This document shows, piece after piece, positions 1 through 9,070 of a stretch of 64,000 bases of DNA (the first letter of the stretch is position 1; each line of letters opens with the position of its first letter). The notes beneath the pieces were generated by a model that saw only the letters and a list, made by a program, of their open reading frames with translations, was not told where the DNA came from and did no database searches. This DNA comes from Thiomicrorhabdus sp. zzn3. Lineage in GTDB: Bacteria > Pseudomonadota > Gammaproteobacteria > Thiomicrospirales > Thiomicrospiraceae. The position numbers and the translations under genes are program-made. Where the stretch lies: contig NZ_JARUQS010000001.1 of NCBI RefSeq assembly GCF_029767755.1, positions 1,448,501-1,512,500 of the forward strand, read 5' to 3'.

Positions 1-1
1 G

Positions 2-457
2 GCGGACCCCGAGTTTTTCGACAAGGCGTTTGTACATCTCCACGTTCCGGACGGCGCCACCCCGAAAGACGGACCGAGTGCCGGCATCACCATGGCCACC
101 GCCCTGCTTTCACTGGCACGCGATGAGGCGATGAAAACACCATTGGCGATGACCGGAGAACTCAGTTTAACGGGCCAGGTACTGCCGGTCGGCGGGATTC
201 GCGAAAAAGTGATTGCGGCCAAACGTATCGGCATTAAGGAGCTGATTCTGCCGCATGACAATAAGAAAGATTTTGAAGAACTGCCGGATTATCTCCAGGA
301 AGACTTGACGGTCCACTTCGCCAAGCATTTCGACGACGTGGCCAAACTGACCTTTAATATCCGCGCCAAATCACTGGCGTTAAAGGTCTATAAAGCCAGG
401 CAGAAAGAAGCCCAGGAGTCTTCCAACGAGGCGGCAACCAATCCTGCTCACCACTGA
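2..457 (+). CDS. lon: Lon ATP-dependent protease, C-terminal part (5' end outside window)
   Basis: The frame is open from base 2 and ends at a TGA at 455-457, so only about the last 151 residues of a protein of roughly 800 are present. They cover the serine-lysine protease domain. The catalytic Ser lies in the PKDGPSAG motif near the start and the catalytic Lys in GGIREKVIAAKR about 43 residues later. Lon is a cytosolic AAA+ protease that degrades misfolded and regulatory proteins. The tail is basic, then Asn/Ala/His-rich. An apparent ATG at 92 is internal and not the start. Identification is secure; the ATPase and N-terminal domains cannot be seen. Confidence 0.96.
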   Translation, partial: ADPEFFDKAFVHLHVPDGATPKDGPSAGITMATALLSLARDEAMKTPLAMTGELSLTGQVLPVGGIREKVIAAKRIGIKELILPHDNKKDFEELPDYLQEDLTVHFAKHFDDVAKLTFNIRAKSLALKVYKARQKEAQESSNEAATNPAHH

Positions 458-494
458 ATAACCGGCGTTAAGCCGATTTTAAAGGACTAAAACG

Positions 495-533
495 CAACAG
501 GCCTGCTCAGTTTCAAACCGGGCAGGCCTGTTG
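495..533. terminator. Bidirectional stem-loop between lon and the HDOD gene, built from two CAGGCCTG elements
   Basis: Bases 495-513 pair with 515-533 with one mismatch and one G-U wobble. Each arm contains CAGGCCTG (498-505 and 523-530) followed, reading inward, by a CAGTTT or CGGTTT-type extension. It sits between two convergent genes, so it probably terminates both. The same word recurs through the window (see findings). Confidence 0.7.
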
Positions 534-566
534 ATTTTGATCGCTTAAAAACCCTCGCTCGCGGTT

Positions 567-1400
567 TTAGGTCTTAAAAGCGTAAGACATTAAGGCCGTA
601 CGAATTTCCTTGATTACTTCATAGGGCATCATCAACTCTTGAATGCCGTCCCGCTCATACTGGCGCATCTCTTCACCACGGTAAGCGCCTAGCGAAATTT
701 CGGAGACGATCGCATTGGCAATCTTGATCATCGCCACCATGGCGCGCACCCGTTCATTCTGAATACGCCCACACTCCTCAATGTGATGCAGCATGATCGC
801 ATTGATCATATCCACCGGCAGATGCCACTTTTTGGCGATTAACACCCCCACCATGGCATGATGGGTACCGTACTCTTTCTCTTCACGTTCAATAATCGAC
901 GTCGGCAACGACATGGAACTGCTGAAGAAAGGCACATAGCGTTTTTCGTCTTTGGACGTCAACAGCAGAGCGCCGCAATTATGGAACAGCCCTAACATAT
1001 AGGCTTCATCACGTGAAATCCCTTCCACCCATTCGGAGATATCTGCCATACAAAACGCCACATCCACACTGTGATCCATAATGTCTTTAAACAGCCCTTT
1101 CTGGCCGAACATGTTTTTCAGTGCGGAAGAGACCAACAGATTGTAGATGTTATCCAGGCCAAGGACATTGACCGCATCACGGATCGAACGGCAGGGCTCT
1201 TTAAGCTTAATGATAGGAGAGTTGACCAGACGCATCAATTCACCGGACAAAGTGGTGTTTTTTTCGATAATGGAAGCCACGGTACCCAGGTTCACGAACT
1301 TGCTTTTTAATTCGCGTTCCAGCATCAATACTTCTTCAGGCAGCTCGGGAATCTTAGTCCCTTGAATCGCTTGCACCGCCCTTTTCAATTTCTCTTGCAT
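567..1400 (-). CDS. HDOD-domain signalling protein
   Basis: A 277-residue soluble protein made almost entirely of one HDOD domain (about residues 20-220), a catalytically dead relative of HD phosphohydrolases found in bacterial signalling proteins. Hallmarks include a helical start with PELPEEVL, the segment AVNVLGLDNIYNLLV, the LGLFHNCGALLL region and the HHAMVGVLIAKKWHLP region followed by MLHH. No output domain (GGDEF, EAL, receiver) is attached. It is a single gene convergent with lon. HDOD proteins act as interaction modules in motility, c-di-GMP and stress control; the partner here is unknown. A second HDOD gene lies at 23694-24611. Confidence 0.85.
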   Translation of the reverse strand: MQEKLKRAVQAIQGTKIPELPEEVLMLERELKSKFVNLGTVASIIEKNTTLSGELMRLVNSPIIKLKEPCRSIRDAVNVLGLDNIYNLLVSSALKNMFGQKGLFKDIMDHSVDVAFCMADISEWVEGISRDEAYMLGLFHNCGALLLTSKDEKRYVPFFSSSMSLPTSIIEREEKEYGTHHAMVGVLIAKKWHLPVDMINAIMLHHIEECGRIQNERVRAMVAMIKIANAIVSEISLGAYRGEEMRQYERDGIQELMMPYEVIKEIRTALMSYAFKT

Positions 1401-1566
1401 AAACCGTGTTAATTCCGAATAGGTTACCTGTTATTCACCAGACTGTGACATGATGCGGAGTTTACTGCTAGTTTCGTCATTATAAATCAAATTTGGGGAT
1501 TTGGTTTTTTTATGGCGCTTTAATATTGAGCGTTATACCGCTTGACCACCTACCCTCTTGTCCCTA

Positions 1567-1590
1567 GCAAAAAACCGAAAATTGCGGTTT
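1567..1590 (-). terminator. Probable terminator of tesA
   Basis: On the minus strand AAACCG and CGGTTT pair (1585-1590 with 1572-1577) and are followed by TTTTGC. The stem overlaps the tesA stop codon. Confidence 0.5.
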
Positions 1591-2371
1591 ACAATCCGGC
1601 ATTACGCGATTCGAGCAGCGGCTGAATCAGCGCCCAAACGCGTTGATAGATTTGCACCTGCGCCTGAGCATTCGGGTGCAAGCCGTCCAATTGCATCAGA
1701 TCTGGGTCAAGCGCGACCGGCTCAATAAAGAATGGATCAAACGCCACTGCGTTTTTTTCCGCAAGATCGGCATACATTTTCTGTAACATGCGCTCGTAGG
1801 CCGGGCCGTAATTGGTGGGCAGGCGAATTCCCAGCAAAACCGGCGTGCATTGCGCAGCCAAGCAGCGGTCAATCATCGCTTGCAGATTGCGTTCGGTGGT
1901 TTTTAGATTTTGCCCACGCAGTGCATCATTCGCCCCCAGCTCCAAAATTAAAATATCGGGCCGGTAGGTTTCCATCAGTTTGGGTAATCTCTGTTTGCCA
2001 CCGGAAGTGGTCTCGCCACTGATACTGCTGTTGACCACGTTTAACTGCGGTTGCGCTTTCTGCAACAGCGCCACCCAGCCGTCATCCCGCTCCATCCCGT
2101 AAGCCGCACTCAAACTGTCACCATGCACTAAAAGTGTGATCTTTTGTACGCCCAGTGTTTGCGCTAAAGGTGTAGCAAACGTTACACTAGAGTGAAGTGC
2201 CAACAATAGCACACCCCCCAGTAGATAAAGTCGTATTAGGTTTAATTTTCTAACCCGTGGAACAACATGAAAACCAGCCCAGACACCCAGCCAAGCCAGT
2301 TTATTGATGCCCTTATGGAGCCCGCCGTTATTCAACTGCACGATGTTCACTATCAAGTTCCTTCTGATCAC
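1589..2371 (-). CDS. tesA: TesA-type GDSL esterase/lysophospholipase (start uncertain)
   Basis: An SGNH/GDSL hydrolase, the multifunctional acyl-CoA thioesterase I / arylesterase / lysophospholipase L1 family, normally periplasmic. Block I is HGDSLSAAYGM (nucleophile Ser), block III is LELGANDALRG, and the catalytic Asp/His are in LDGLHPN near the C-terminus. A hydrophobic signal-like segment (YLLGGVLLLALHSS) precedes the mature domain. The start is unclear. The longest frame begins at a GTG at 2371 and overlaps ybbA by 105 bases. No ATG lies in frame nearer the signal peptide; a GTG at 2212 would leave a very short signal with no positive N-terminus. It is divergent from ybbA-ybbP, the same order as in E. 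coli. Confidence 0.85.
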   Translation of the reverse strand: MIRRNLIVNIVQLNNGGLHKGINKLAWLGVWAGFHVVPRVRKLNLIRLYLLGGVLLLALHSSVTFATPLAQTLGVQKITLLVHGDSLSAAYGMERDDGWVALLQKAQPQLNVVNSSISGETTSGGKQRLPKLMETYRPDILILELGANDALRGQNLKTTERNLQAMIDRCLAAQCTPVLLGIRLPTNYGPAYERMLQKMYADLAEKNAVAFDPFFIEPVALDPDLMQLDGLHPNAQAQVQIYQRVWALIQPLLESRNAGL

Positions 2372-3016
2372 CAGGTTTTAGATATCATAAAAGCCTGCTC
2401 TTTGGCTGTCCAGCCACAGGAAACCGTGGCCATCGTCGGACGTTCCGGTTCGGGCAAATCCACTCTGCTGTCGCTCATGGCCGGTCTGGAAACGCCGAGC
2501 TCGGGGGATATTTCGCTTTTGGGACAAAACCTGTGTCATCTCAACGAAGACCAACGCGCCCGACTGCGAGCCCGTCAGGTCGGGTTTATTTTCCAGAACT
2601 TTCAACTGATGCCGAGCATGAGCGCGTTGGAAAACATTTTAATGCCGTTGGAACTGTTTCAGATTGCCGATGCCGAACCCAAAGCGCGGCAAGCGCTGAA
2701 ACGTGTCGGCCTTGCCGCCCGAGCCAATCACCGCCCGGCCGAACTCTCCGGTGGCGAACAACAACGCGTCGCCATCGCCCGCGCCTTTGTCACCGAACCC
2801 AAAGTCCTGTTTGCCGACGAACCGACCGGTAACTTGGATGAAGAGACCGCCAAACAGGTTGAAGATTTGCTGTTTGAACTGAATCAGACCCTTAATACCA
2901 CGCTGATTTTGGTCACTCACGATCTGGACTTTGCCCACCGTTGCCAGCGTACCCTGCATCTGCAACATGGTCACTTGGTTGAACAGCATAGTGAACAGGA
3001 CGCCGGCGATGAATGA
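2267..3016 (+). CDS. ybbA: YbbA-type ABC transporter ATP-binding protein
   Basis: An ATP-binding subunit of the LolD/MacB-like class. Walker A is GRSGSGKST, the Q-loop is in IFQNFQLMP, the signature is [14 protein letters not shown], Walker B is [12 protein letters not shown], and the H-loop is in LVTHDLDFA. It should pair with the FtsX-type permease encoded immediately downstream (8-base overlap). In E. coli the matching pair sits beside tesA, and the complex is thought to extract hydrophobic molecules from the membrane for TesA. A shorter start at ATG 2315 ([11 protein letters not shown]) would match the E. coli length better and remove part of the overlap with tesA; neither start has a strong ribosome site. 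Confidence 0.9.
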   Translation: MKTSPDTQPSQFIDALMEPAVIQLHDVHYQVPSDHQVLDIIKACSLAVQPQETVAIVGRSGSGKSTLLSLMAGLETPSSGDISLLGQNLCHLNEDQRARLRARQVGFIFQNFQLMPSMSALENILMPLELFQIADAEPKARQALKRVGLAARANHRPAELSGGEQQRVAIARAFVTEPKVLFADEPTGNLDEETAKQVEDLLFELNQTLNTTLILVTHDLDFAHRCQRTLHLQHGHLVEQHSEQDAGDE

Positions 3017-5501
3017 GTCTTGGCTTCAAGATGCCGGTACGGCCTCCCGCTGGTTTTTCCGCAGTCTCAAAAAAGGCGACTGGGTGTGGCTGGTGGTGGC
3101 GGTGATTATCGCCAGCCTGACCGTGACTCTGGTTAAACAGCTTGGTGAAAGCGTTCAGCAGAGCATGCTGCGCAAAGCCGCCGAATCATTGGGAGCCGAT
3201 CTGGTGATTCGCAGCAGCCGACCGCTTGATCCCCAGTGGCAACAGCGTGCTCAAGCACAAGGACTGCAAACCGCACAAACGATTTCACTGGTCACCATGG
3301 CGTTAAGCGGCGAGCAGTTTCAGCTGGTTCAGCTCAAGGCCGTTCCCGAACACTATCCTCTGCGCGGACGCATTCAAGCCACCGCTGAGCTGGCATTCAA
3401 ACCGTTGGATTCTCAGCAGGCCTGGGTAGAACCGCGCTTGTTAAATTTGATGGGATTGAACGCTCAAAGCACCCTGACGCTTGGCGAGCGCCCATTTACA
3501 CTCGCCGGAAGCGTGCGCAATCCGCAAGGCTTTTCTCCAATGAGCGGCTTTGCGCCGTTGGTGCTGATTCAAACGGATGAACTTGAGGCCACCGGACTGT
3601 TAGGACCGGGCAGCCGCGCCCGTTATGAACTGCAATTGGCAGGAGAAGCCAAACAGATCGAACGCTTTGCTCAACAACTTAGAAAACAAGACAACCCTCA
3701 CTGGCAGATTCTCTCTGCACAATCCCCCGGCGAAGATTTGGAGAAGTCGCTGAACACCGCTTGGCTGTTTCTCGATCTGTCGGCGCTTTCTGCGGTCTTG
3801 GTGGCGGGCCTGTCGATTTTGATCGCCAGCCGTTTTTACCTCAACCGCTGGCGCAGTAGCATGGCGTTGATGCGCGCCATGGGGGCCAGCAACCGCCAAA
3901 TGCAGCGCCTGTTTGCCATGCAATTGAGTTGGATCGCGGTCTTCAGTAGTCTGATCGGGGTGGGGCTCGGCTATGGTCTGTCGGTTGGCTTGCAACCGTT
4001 ACTGGCCCAATATTTCGATCCGCTGGTGATCGCCTCGCCATGGACCGCCATGCTCACCGGCTTTATCAGCGGACTACTGGTTCTGTGGAGTTTTGCCTGG
4101 CAGGCGTTCCAAAACGCAGTGGGCACCGCGCCGATGCATATCCTCAAAGCGGTTCCGCAGTCACCGGATACCCTGCACTGGCTAATCAGTTTTGCCCTCT
4201 TGCTTGGCCTGATCACCCTGATGCTCGGCATCGACTCTTTGCTATGGATTCTGGCAGGCCTGGTGGTGATCAGCCTGGCCTTGCTGCTGACCGCCCACCT
4301 GCTGTTAAAAGCCATGGGCATACTGCAAGTTCGCAGCCGCGGCTGGTTGCGTATTGCACTCTCTAACTTATTGAAAGAACCAGGCCTGGTTAAAATTCAA
4401 CTGGTATCCGTGGGCATGGTGTTGTTTGTGCTCATGCTGATGACCTTTATCCGCCAGGACATGCTGCAAAACTGGCAAGCCACCCTGCCGGAAAACACCC
4501 CCAATACTTTTGTGATGAATGTCCAGCCTGATCAACTGGAAACCACGAATCACATTCTCGCTCAATTCAATCTCCATCCCGAAATGGTGCCGATGGCACG
4601 CGGTCGCTTAACCGCCATTAACGAAATTCCGTTACGCGCTTCAGAACAAACCGAAGATCGCGCTCGTCGTTTACTGGAGCGTGAATCGAACCTGGCTTTT
4701 CTCAATGCCATTCCGGCTCATAATGAAGTCGTAGCCAGATTACCAACTGACCGCACAAAGGCAAATCCACTGCCTTGGGTATCGGTAGAATCCGGCATGG
4801 CTGAACTGTTCAATATTCATCCCGGGGATCGTCTGAGTTTCAACATCAGTGGCCAGACTGTCACCTATCAGGTCAACAGTTTGCGTTCGGTCGAGTGGCA
4901 GAGCTTTCAATTGAATTTCTTCTTTATCCTGCAACCGCAGAACGAATCCGACATCCCGGTTTCTTACATCGGTAATTTTTATTTGGGCGGTGACAACGGC
5001 GAAACAGAAAGACTTACCCGTAACCTGGCTGAACAGGTTCCGGGAGTCTTGCTCATCGACGTGCGCCAAATCATGCAACAAATTCAGGAAATCATGTCAC
5101 AGGCCAGTTGGGCGGTTTCAGGGCTGTATGGCTTTACTCTGCTGGCCAGCCTCGGCGTCCTCTTTACCGCCACGCTGGCCAGCCAGCAAGGACGGGTGCA
5201 AAGCTGGTTGTTGCTCCGTACCCTGGGGGCCACCAATCGCGAGATTTACCAGATCGGACTGACGGAATTTCTCCTTCTCGGCGGTTTGGCCGGACTGTTG
5301 GCCGCAAGCTTTGCGCAACTGAGCGGCGTGCTGATCAGTCATTTCCTGCTCAAAACCGAGGCACAAGTCGAGCCGCAACTATGGGGATTAAGCGTGATCA
5401 GTGGAATGGGATTATTGCTGTTGATTGGGTTGCTGACCCAGCATCGTTTTTTAAGAAAAAGTCCGCAGCAACTCAAACTCTATTTGAACCACCACGGCTA
5501 A
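3009..5501 (+). CDS. ybbP: YbbP-type ABC transporter permease (FtsX family)
   Basis: About 830 residues, close to the usual 800 for YbbP. Layout: one N-terminal membrane segment (VWLVVAVIIASLTVTL), a large periplasmic domain, a cluster of membrane helices in the middle (around residues 255-460), a second periplasmic domain, and a C-terminal FtsX helix set with LGATNREIYQIG. The ATG at 3009 is chosen because it overlaps the ybbA stop, which implies translational coupling; the longer open frame from 2931 runs inside ybbA. Inferred role: the membrane half of the YbbA-YbbP exporter that hands substrates to TesA. Three CAGGCCTG words (3417, 4255, 4381) lie inside the gene. Confidence 0.9.
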   Translation: MNESWLQDAGTASRWFFRSLKKGDWVWLVVAVIIASLTVTLVKQLGESVQQSMLRKAAESLGADLVIRSSRPLDPQWQQRAQAQGLQTAQTISLVTMALSGEQFQLVQLKAVPEHYPLRGRIQATAELAFKPLDSQQAWVEPRLLNLMGLNAQSTLTLGERPFTLAGSVRNPQGFSPMSGFAPLVLIQTDELEATGLLGPGSRARYELQLAGEAKQIERFAQQLRKQDNPHWQILSAQSPGEDLEKSLNTAWLFLDLSALSAVLVAGLSILIASRFYLNRWRSSMALMRAMGASNRQMQRLFAMQLSWIAVFSSLIGVGLGYGLSVGLQPLLAQYFDPLVIASPWTAMLTGFISGLLVLWSFAWQAFQNAVGTAPMHILKAVPQSPDTLHWLISFALLLGLITLMLGIDSLLWILAGLVVISLALLLTAHLLLKAMGILQVRSRGWLRIALSNLLKEPGLVKIQLVSVGMVLFVLMLMTFIRQDMLQNWQATLPENTPNTFVMNVQPDQLETTNHILAQFNLHPEMVPMARGRLTAINEIPLRASEQTEDRARRLLERESNLAFLNAIPAHNEVVARLPTDRTKANPLPWVSVESGMAELFNIHPGDRLSFNISGQTVTYQVNSLRSVEWQSFQLNFFFILQPQNESDIPVSYIGNFYLGGDNGETERLTRNLAEQVPGVLLIDVRQIMQQIQEIMSQASWAVSGLYGFTLLASLGVLFTATLASQQGRVQSWLLLRTLGATNREIYQIGLTEFLLLGGLAGLLAASFAQLSGVLISHFLLKTEAQVEPQLWGLSVISGMGLLLLIGLLTQHRFLRKSPQQLKLYLNHHG

Positions 5502-5511
5502 CAAGATTCCT

Positions 5512-5543
5512 GACGAAACCGAACAGGCCTGTTCGGTTTCGTC
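5512..5543. terminator. Perfect 32-bp palindrome between ybbP and the DUF3087-like gene
   Basis: The half-site GACGAAACCGAACAGG (5512-5527) is followed directly by its exact reverse complement, with CAGGCCTG at the centre. It sits between two convergent genes and could form a very stable hairpin in either transcript, although neither side has a clear T-tract. Confidence 0.6.
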
Positions 5544-5574
5544 TAAAGAGAAGCATAAACCTGTAATAACAGCC

Positions 5575-6108
5575 TTAGCCAGCCTCTGACGCATGACTAA
5601 AACGTTCGACCCATTGCGGATCAAAACGCCGCTGTTCCAACGCAATGCCATGCTCTCGCAACCTGGTTTCCAAAGCGTGTTTTTCGGCCTGTAAATCAAT
5701 CAACGCGGTGCTGTTCTCTTCCAAACGGTGCATCTGCGCCAACCCTAGGTGATAAAAACGCAGAATTTTCATCGCCTCTTCATCCCCCGCTTCCACGGCT
5801 TCCTGAATTGGGCGCAACTTGTTCGTAATATGCATCAGACTGCGCTTCAAACGCCAAGCATACATGGCCTCTTTCATCCACGGTTGATCCTTAAAAAACC
5901 ACTTAACAATGAATCCGGTCAGTACCAATCCGGCAAAGGCGCCCATAAAGTTCAATACGATCAGGTTATTGGAATAGTCACCTAGCCAGTGTACAAACAG
6001 TCGCGCAGTCGCCAAGCCTACGACCATAAACATCGCCATAATAATCATGGTCGATTTACGCGTCTGCTTGCGGTAATGTTGCGGATCAATTTCTTGTAAC
6101 TCAAACAC
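5575..6108 (-). CDS. DUF3087-like two-helix membrane protein
   Basis: 177 residues, function unknown. The N-terminus (ELQEIDPQHYRKQTRK) matches the start I associate with DUF3087 proteins of gammaproteobacteria. Two membrane helices (about residues 20-40 and 48-70) are joined by a short loop. A soluble C-terminal tail of about 105 residues has a predicted coiled coil (LEENSTALIDLQAEKHALET). The gene stands alone, convergent with ybbP, with a ribosome site (GAGGAAATTTCC) before the ATG. The family assignment is from memory of the N-terminal pattern; there is no basis for a function. Confidence 0.7.
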   Translation of the reverse strand: MFELQEIDPQHYRKQTRKSTMIIMAMFMVVGLATARLFVHWLGDYSNNLIVLNFMGAFAGLVLTGFIVKWFFKDQPWMKEAMYAWRLKRSLMHITNKLRPIQEAVEAGDEEAMKILRFYHLGLAQMHRLEENSTALIDLQAEKHALETRLREHGIALEQRRFDPQWVERFSHASEAG

Positions 6109-6367
6109 GGAAATTTCCTCTTACTGTTAAGACAGCGCAGTATATTACCATCTTAAAAGAAACGGTTGATCAAGTTCTTTTCAGAACCTTAAAGTGCTTA
6201 ACCATCATCATCCCGCATGCCACCGACTTTGCGTTGTTATTTATACAAAACCACTACCCCCCTACCAATCAATCGTCTCAAAGGGTTAGCGTCTTTACAT
6301 TGAGTTATTGAATAAAACGCTCTAGAATCGAAGATAAAACGGTCAAAAATCCCAAAGTAGATCCATA

Positions 6368-8755
6368 GTGAAAACCTTATACAACAGCGATATCCATTCG
6401 GGAAAAATCATCTTTTTCGTTTGGGACGCCTCCCAAAACTGGCGAGTCAAAAGCGTTTCTGAAAGTATTTTTCCAATTCTCGGCTATGCAAGCGAAGACT
6501 TTGAAAGCGGTGACGTTGATTATGCATCCCTTATCCATCCGGATGACCTCGCCAAAGTCAAACAAGCACTCAGCTATGCGGTGCGAACGGGAAAAGATGA
6601 ATTTAGCCATGAAATTTACCGCGTTAAGGGGGCGGACAATCAATACCGTTATGTCTATGACCATACCAAAATCATTCGTAATGAGACTGGCGAGGTCATT
6701 GAATATCACGGCTATGTTGCGGATGAAACCAAGCTTACCGAACAAAATATCCGCCTGGAACTGGTTCTATCCGGCACCGGTTTAGGCTTATGGGACTGGA
6801 ACCCGCAAACCCATGAAGTCACTTTTGACGAACGCTGGGCCGAGATGTTGGGCTACAAGCTTTCAGAAATCGAACCCAGAGTGGAATCCTGGGAATCCAG
6901 AGTACACCCGGACGATCTGCCAAAGTGTTATGAAGATTTGCAGGCACACATGGACGGCAAAACCGAGCTTTACGAAAACGTGCACCGCATGATGCATAAA
7001 GACGGCAAATGGCGCTATATTCTCGACAGAGGGCGTATTGTTGAACGTGATTTGGACGGCAAACCAACCCGTTTCTCAGGCACCCATACCGACATCACCC
7101 ATATTAAAGAGATTCAGTTTCAGCTGGAGAGAAAAAATCAGGAGCTCAAAAAACTTCATGATTCATTAAACGAAGCGTCCAAAGTGGCCAAAATTGGATT
7201 TTGGGAATACATAGACGGCGCCCCGTTTTTAAGTTGGAGCGAAGGCACCTACGACATCTTCGAAATCGGCGATTACCAGCAAAAAATCTCATATGCTGAT
7301 TTTCTCAACCATCTCGATCCTGCCGAAGCGGAAACCTTGAACGCCACTTTCCAACACTCTATTCAAAACCAACGGCCTTATTTCACAACCCATAAAATCC
7401 GCACCGCTGAAGACCATATTAAATATGTCGAAGAACGAGCTGTTCATTATTATGATGAAACCGGTCGCTACCAAAAATCCGTAGGCAGCATCTACGATGT
7501 CAGCGAACAATATTTGGCGCAGCAGGACTTGGAAAAACAGCGAGTGAAATATCACACGCTGATGAACAATGCTTCTGACGCCCTGTTCATTATGTCTATC
7601 GATGGCAGACTGGTTGAATACAGCAAACAAACCCATGAGCTGCTCGGCTACACAGATGATGAAATGAAAAACCTCACCGTCTTTGACTGGGATAAAGAGA
7701 TCACTGAAGCAGAATTTCAAGGCATTGTCGATGCCCTCTCACAGAAAAATCAAGCGATTACCGTAGAGCGCACCCATACCCGTAAAGACGGTTCAGAATA
7801 TACGGCTGAAATCACAGCCAATCTGGTGGAAATCGGCGATGAACGGTTTGTTTATGCCGCAGTCCGAGACATCACCGAGAAAAAACAGCAGGACGCTTTG
7901 ATTCTTGAACAGCGCAACGAACTGGAAACCATTTTCAGCTCAGCTCTGGAAGGTATAGGCCTGATCAATTTAGAGCATGGCTTCATCAAGGCCAACAATA
8001 AGTTGATGGAAATCCTGGGATACCGCTTTCCAGAACTACAACAGAAACAATTCGATGAATTAGCGCATCCCGACGATCAGGAAAAGGCAGGTAATATCTA
8101 TCTCACTGCTATTCAAAAAGGCACCTGTGAAAATACCGAAGTAAGATTTATTAGCAAAGACGGCTCTGTCAAACTGTTGAATATCTCGATGGCACTCATG
8201 CCCAATAAACAAGAGTTGCTCATGACGATGGCCGACCATACCGAGTTGTGGAAAAAAGAGCAGCTGTTGATCGAAAAGTCTTATACCGATGAATTAACCC
8301 AACTGCAAAACAGAAAGGCGTTTAAGAAAAAATTGAATGAACTTTTATCCTTAAATAAACGTTACGGTTCAACTTTCTCTTTTGTCATTTTTGACATCGA
8401 CAATTTTAAAGCCATCAATGATACCTTCGGCCACCAGGCCGGCGACCGGGTTCTAATCAATCTCAGCGAGTTGATTCAAACCTCCATTCGGGAAAATGAC
8501 TATCTCTTCCGGATTGGTGGTGAAGAGTTTGTCATTCTCATGGCAGAAACAAGTGTGCACAATGCCGCACAGGCGGCTGAAAAGTTACGCGAAGCCATTA
8601 ATGCACAATTAACACTGCATGAAAATGCGGTCACAATCAGTCTTGGCGTCACCGAAGTCAAGGAGCTCGATGATGAAGACGACATCTACATCAGAGCGGA
8701 TAACTTTTTGTACCAATCCAAAGCGGAAGGCAAGAATATGGTGACAAGCGGGTAA
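6368..8755 (+). CDS. Multi-PAS diguanylate cyclase (five PAS domains plus GGDEF)
   Basis: A 795-residue soluble protein with no membrane segments. Five PAS-like repeats occupy roughly residues 10-125, 130-250, 265-385, 395-510 and 515-635, marked by HPDD-type turns (LIHPDD, RVHPDD, LAHPDD). A GGDEF domain follows (about 635-795). The catalytic signature is GGEEF at residue 717, an active variant. An allosteric I-site (R-E-N-D) lies five residues upstream, so product inhibition is expected. It should make c-di-GMP in response to cytosolic cues; no haem- or flavin-specific PAS signature is obvious. There is no EAL domain. The start is GTG with a weak ribosome site. Confidence 0.9.
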   Translation: MKTLYNSDIHSGKIIFFVWDASQNWRVKSVSESIFPILGYASEDFESGDVDYASLIHPDDLAKVKQALSYAVRTGKDEFSHEIYRVKGADNQYRYVYDHTKIIRNETGEVIEYHGYVADETKLTEQNIRLELVLSGTGLGLWDWNPQTHEVTFDERWAEMLGYKLSEIEPRVESWESRVHPDDLPKCYEDLQAHMDGKTELYENVHRMMHKDGKWRYILDRGRIVERDLDGKPTRFSGTHTDITHIKEIQFQLERKNQELKKLHDSLNEASKVAKIGFWEYIDGAPFLSWSEGTYDIFEIGDYQQKISYADFLNHLDPAEAETLNATFQHSIQNQRPYFTTHKIRTAEDHIKYVEERAVHYYDETGRYQKSVGSIYDVSEQYLAQQDLEKQRVKYHTLMNNASDALFIMSIDGRLVEYSKQTHELLGYTDDEMKNLTVFDWDKEITEAEFQGIVDALSQKNQAITVERTHTRKDGSEYTAEITANLVEIGDERFVYAAVRDITEKKQQDALILEQRNELETIFSSALEGIGLINLEHGFIKANNKLMEILGYRFPELQQKQFDELAHPDDQEKAGNIYLTAIQKGTCENTEVRFISKDGSVKLLNISMALMPNKQELLMTMADHTELWKKEQLLIEKSYTDELTQLQNRKAFKKKLNELLSLNKRYGSTFSFVIFDIDNFKAINDTFGHQAGDRVLINLSELIQTSIRENDYLFRIGGEEFVILMAETSVHNAAQAAEKLREAINAQLTLHENAVTISLGVTEVKELDDEDDIYIRADNFLYQSKAEGKNMVTSG

Positions 8756-8856
8756 GACAATATAAAATCGCCCCACATATATGCATATTCAATGGATGTT
8801 TTTGGGATAAATCAGAAATAAAGCCAATATAACTTATTGATTTTATTATATATAAA

Positions 8857-8933
8857 TGGTCGGAGTGACAGGATTTGAACCTGCGACCACCACACCCCCA
8901 GTGTGGTGCGCTACCAAACTGCGCTACACCCCG
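8857..8933 (-). tRNA. proL: tRNA-Pro, anticodon GGG
   Basis: A 77-nt cloverleaf on the minus strand. The acceptor arm CGGGGTG pairs with CACTCCG (one G-U). The D-loop has the TGGTAGCG pattern, the anticodon stem CCACA/TGTGG encloses CTGGGGG, giving anticodon GGG, and the T-loop is GTTCAAATC. The 3' CCA is encoded. No other tRNA is adjacent. Confidence 0.97.
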
Positions 8934-8975
8934 ATATAAGAGAGTTAGAATTATAGGGAGTTTGTGCGACAAATC

Positions 8976-9009
8976 AACCAGGCCTGCCTGTTTTTGACTG
9001 GTTTTTTTA
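8976..9009 (+). terminator. Possible terminator with a CAGGCCTG element
   Basis: AACCAG (8976-8981) pairs with CTGGTT (8998-9003) and is followed by TTTTTAT on the plus strand. The loop includes CAGGCCTG (8979-8986 overlaps the stem). It could stop read-through from the diguanylate cyclase gene; there is no plus-strand gene closer. Confidence 0.4.
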
Positions 9010-9070
9010 TCTTCTCATTGCGCGCGATCCAGCTGCGAAATGCAAGCACTCCCTATAAGGTTTAATTACA

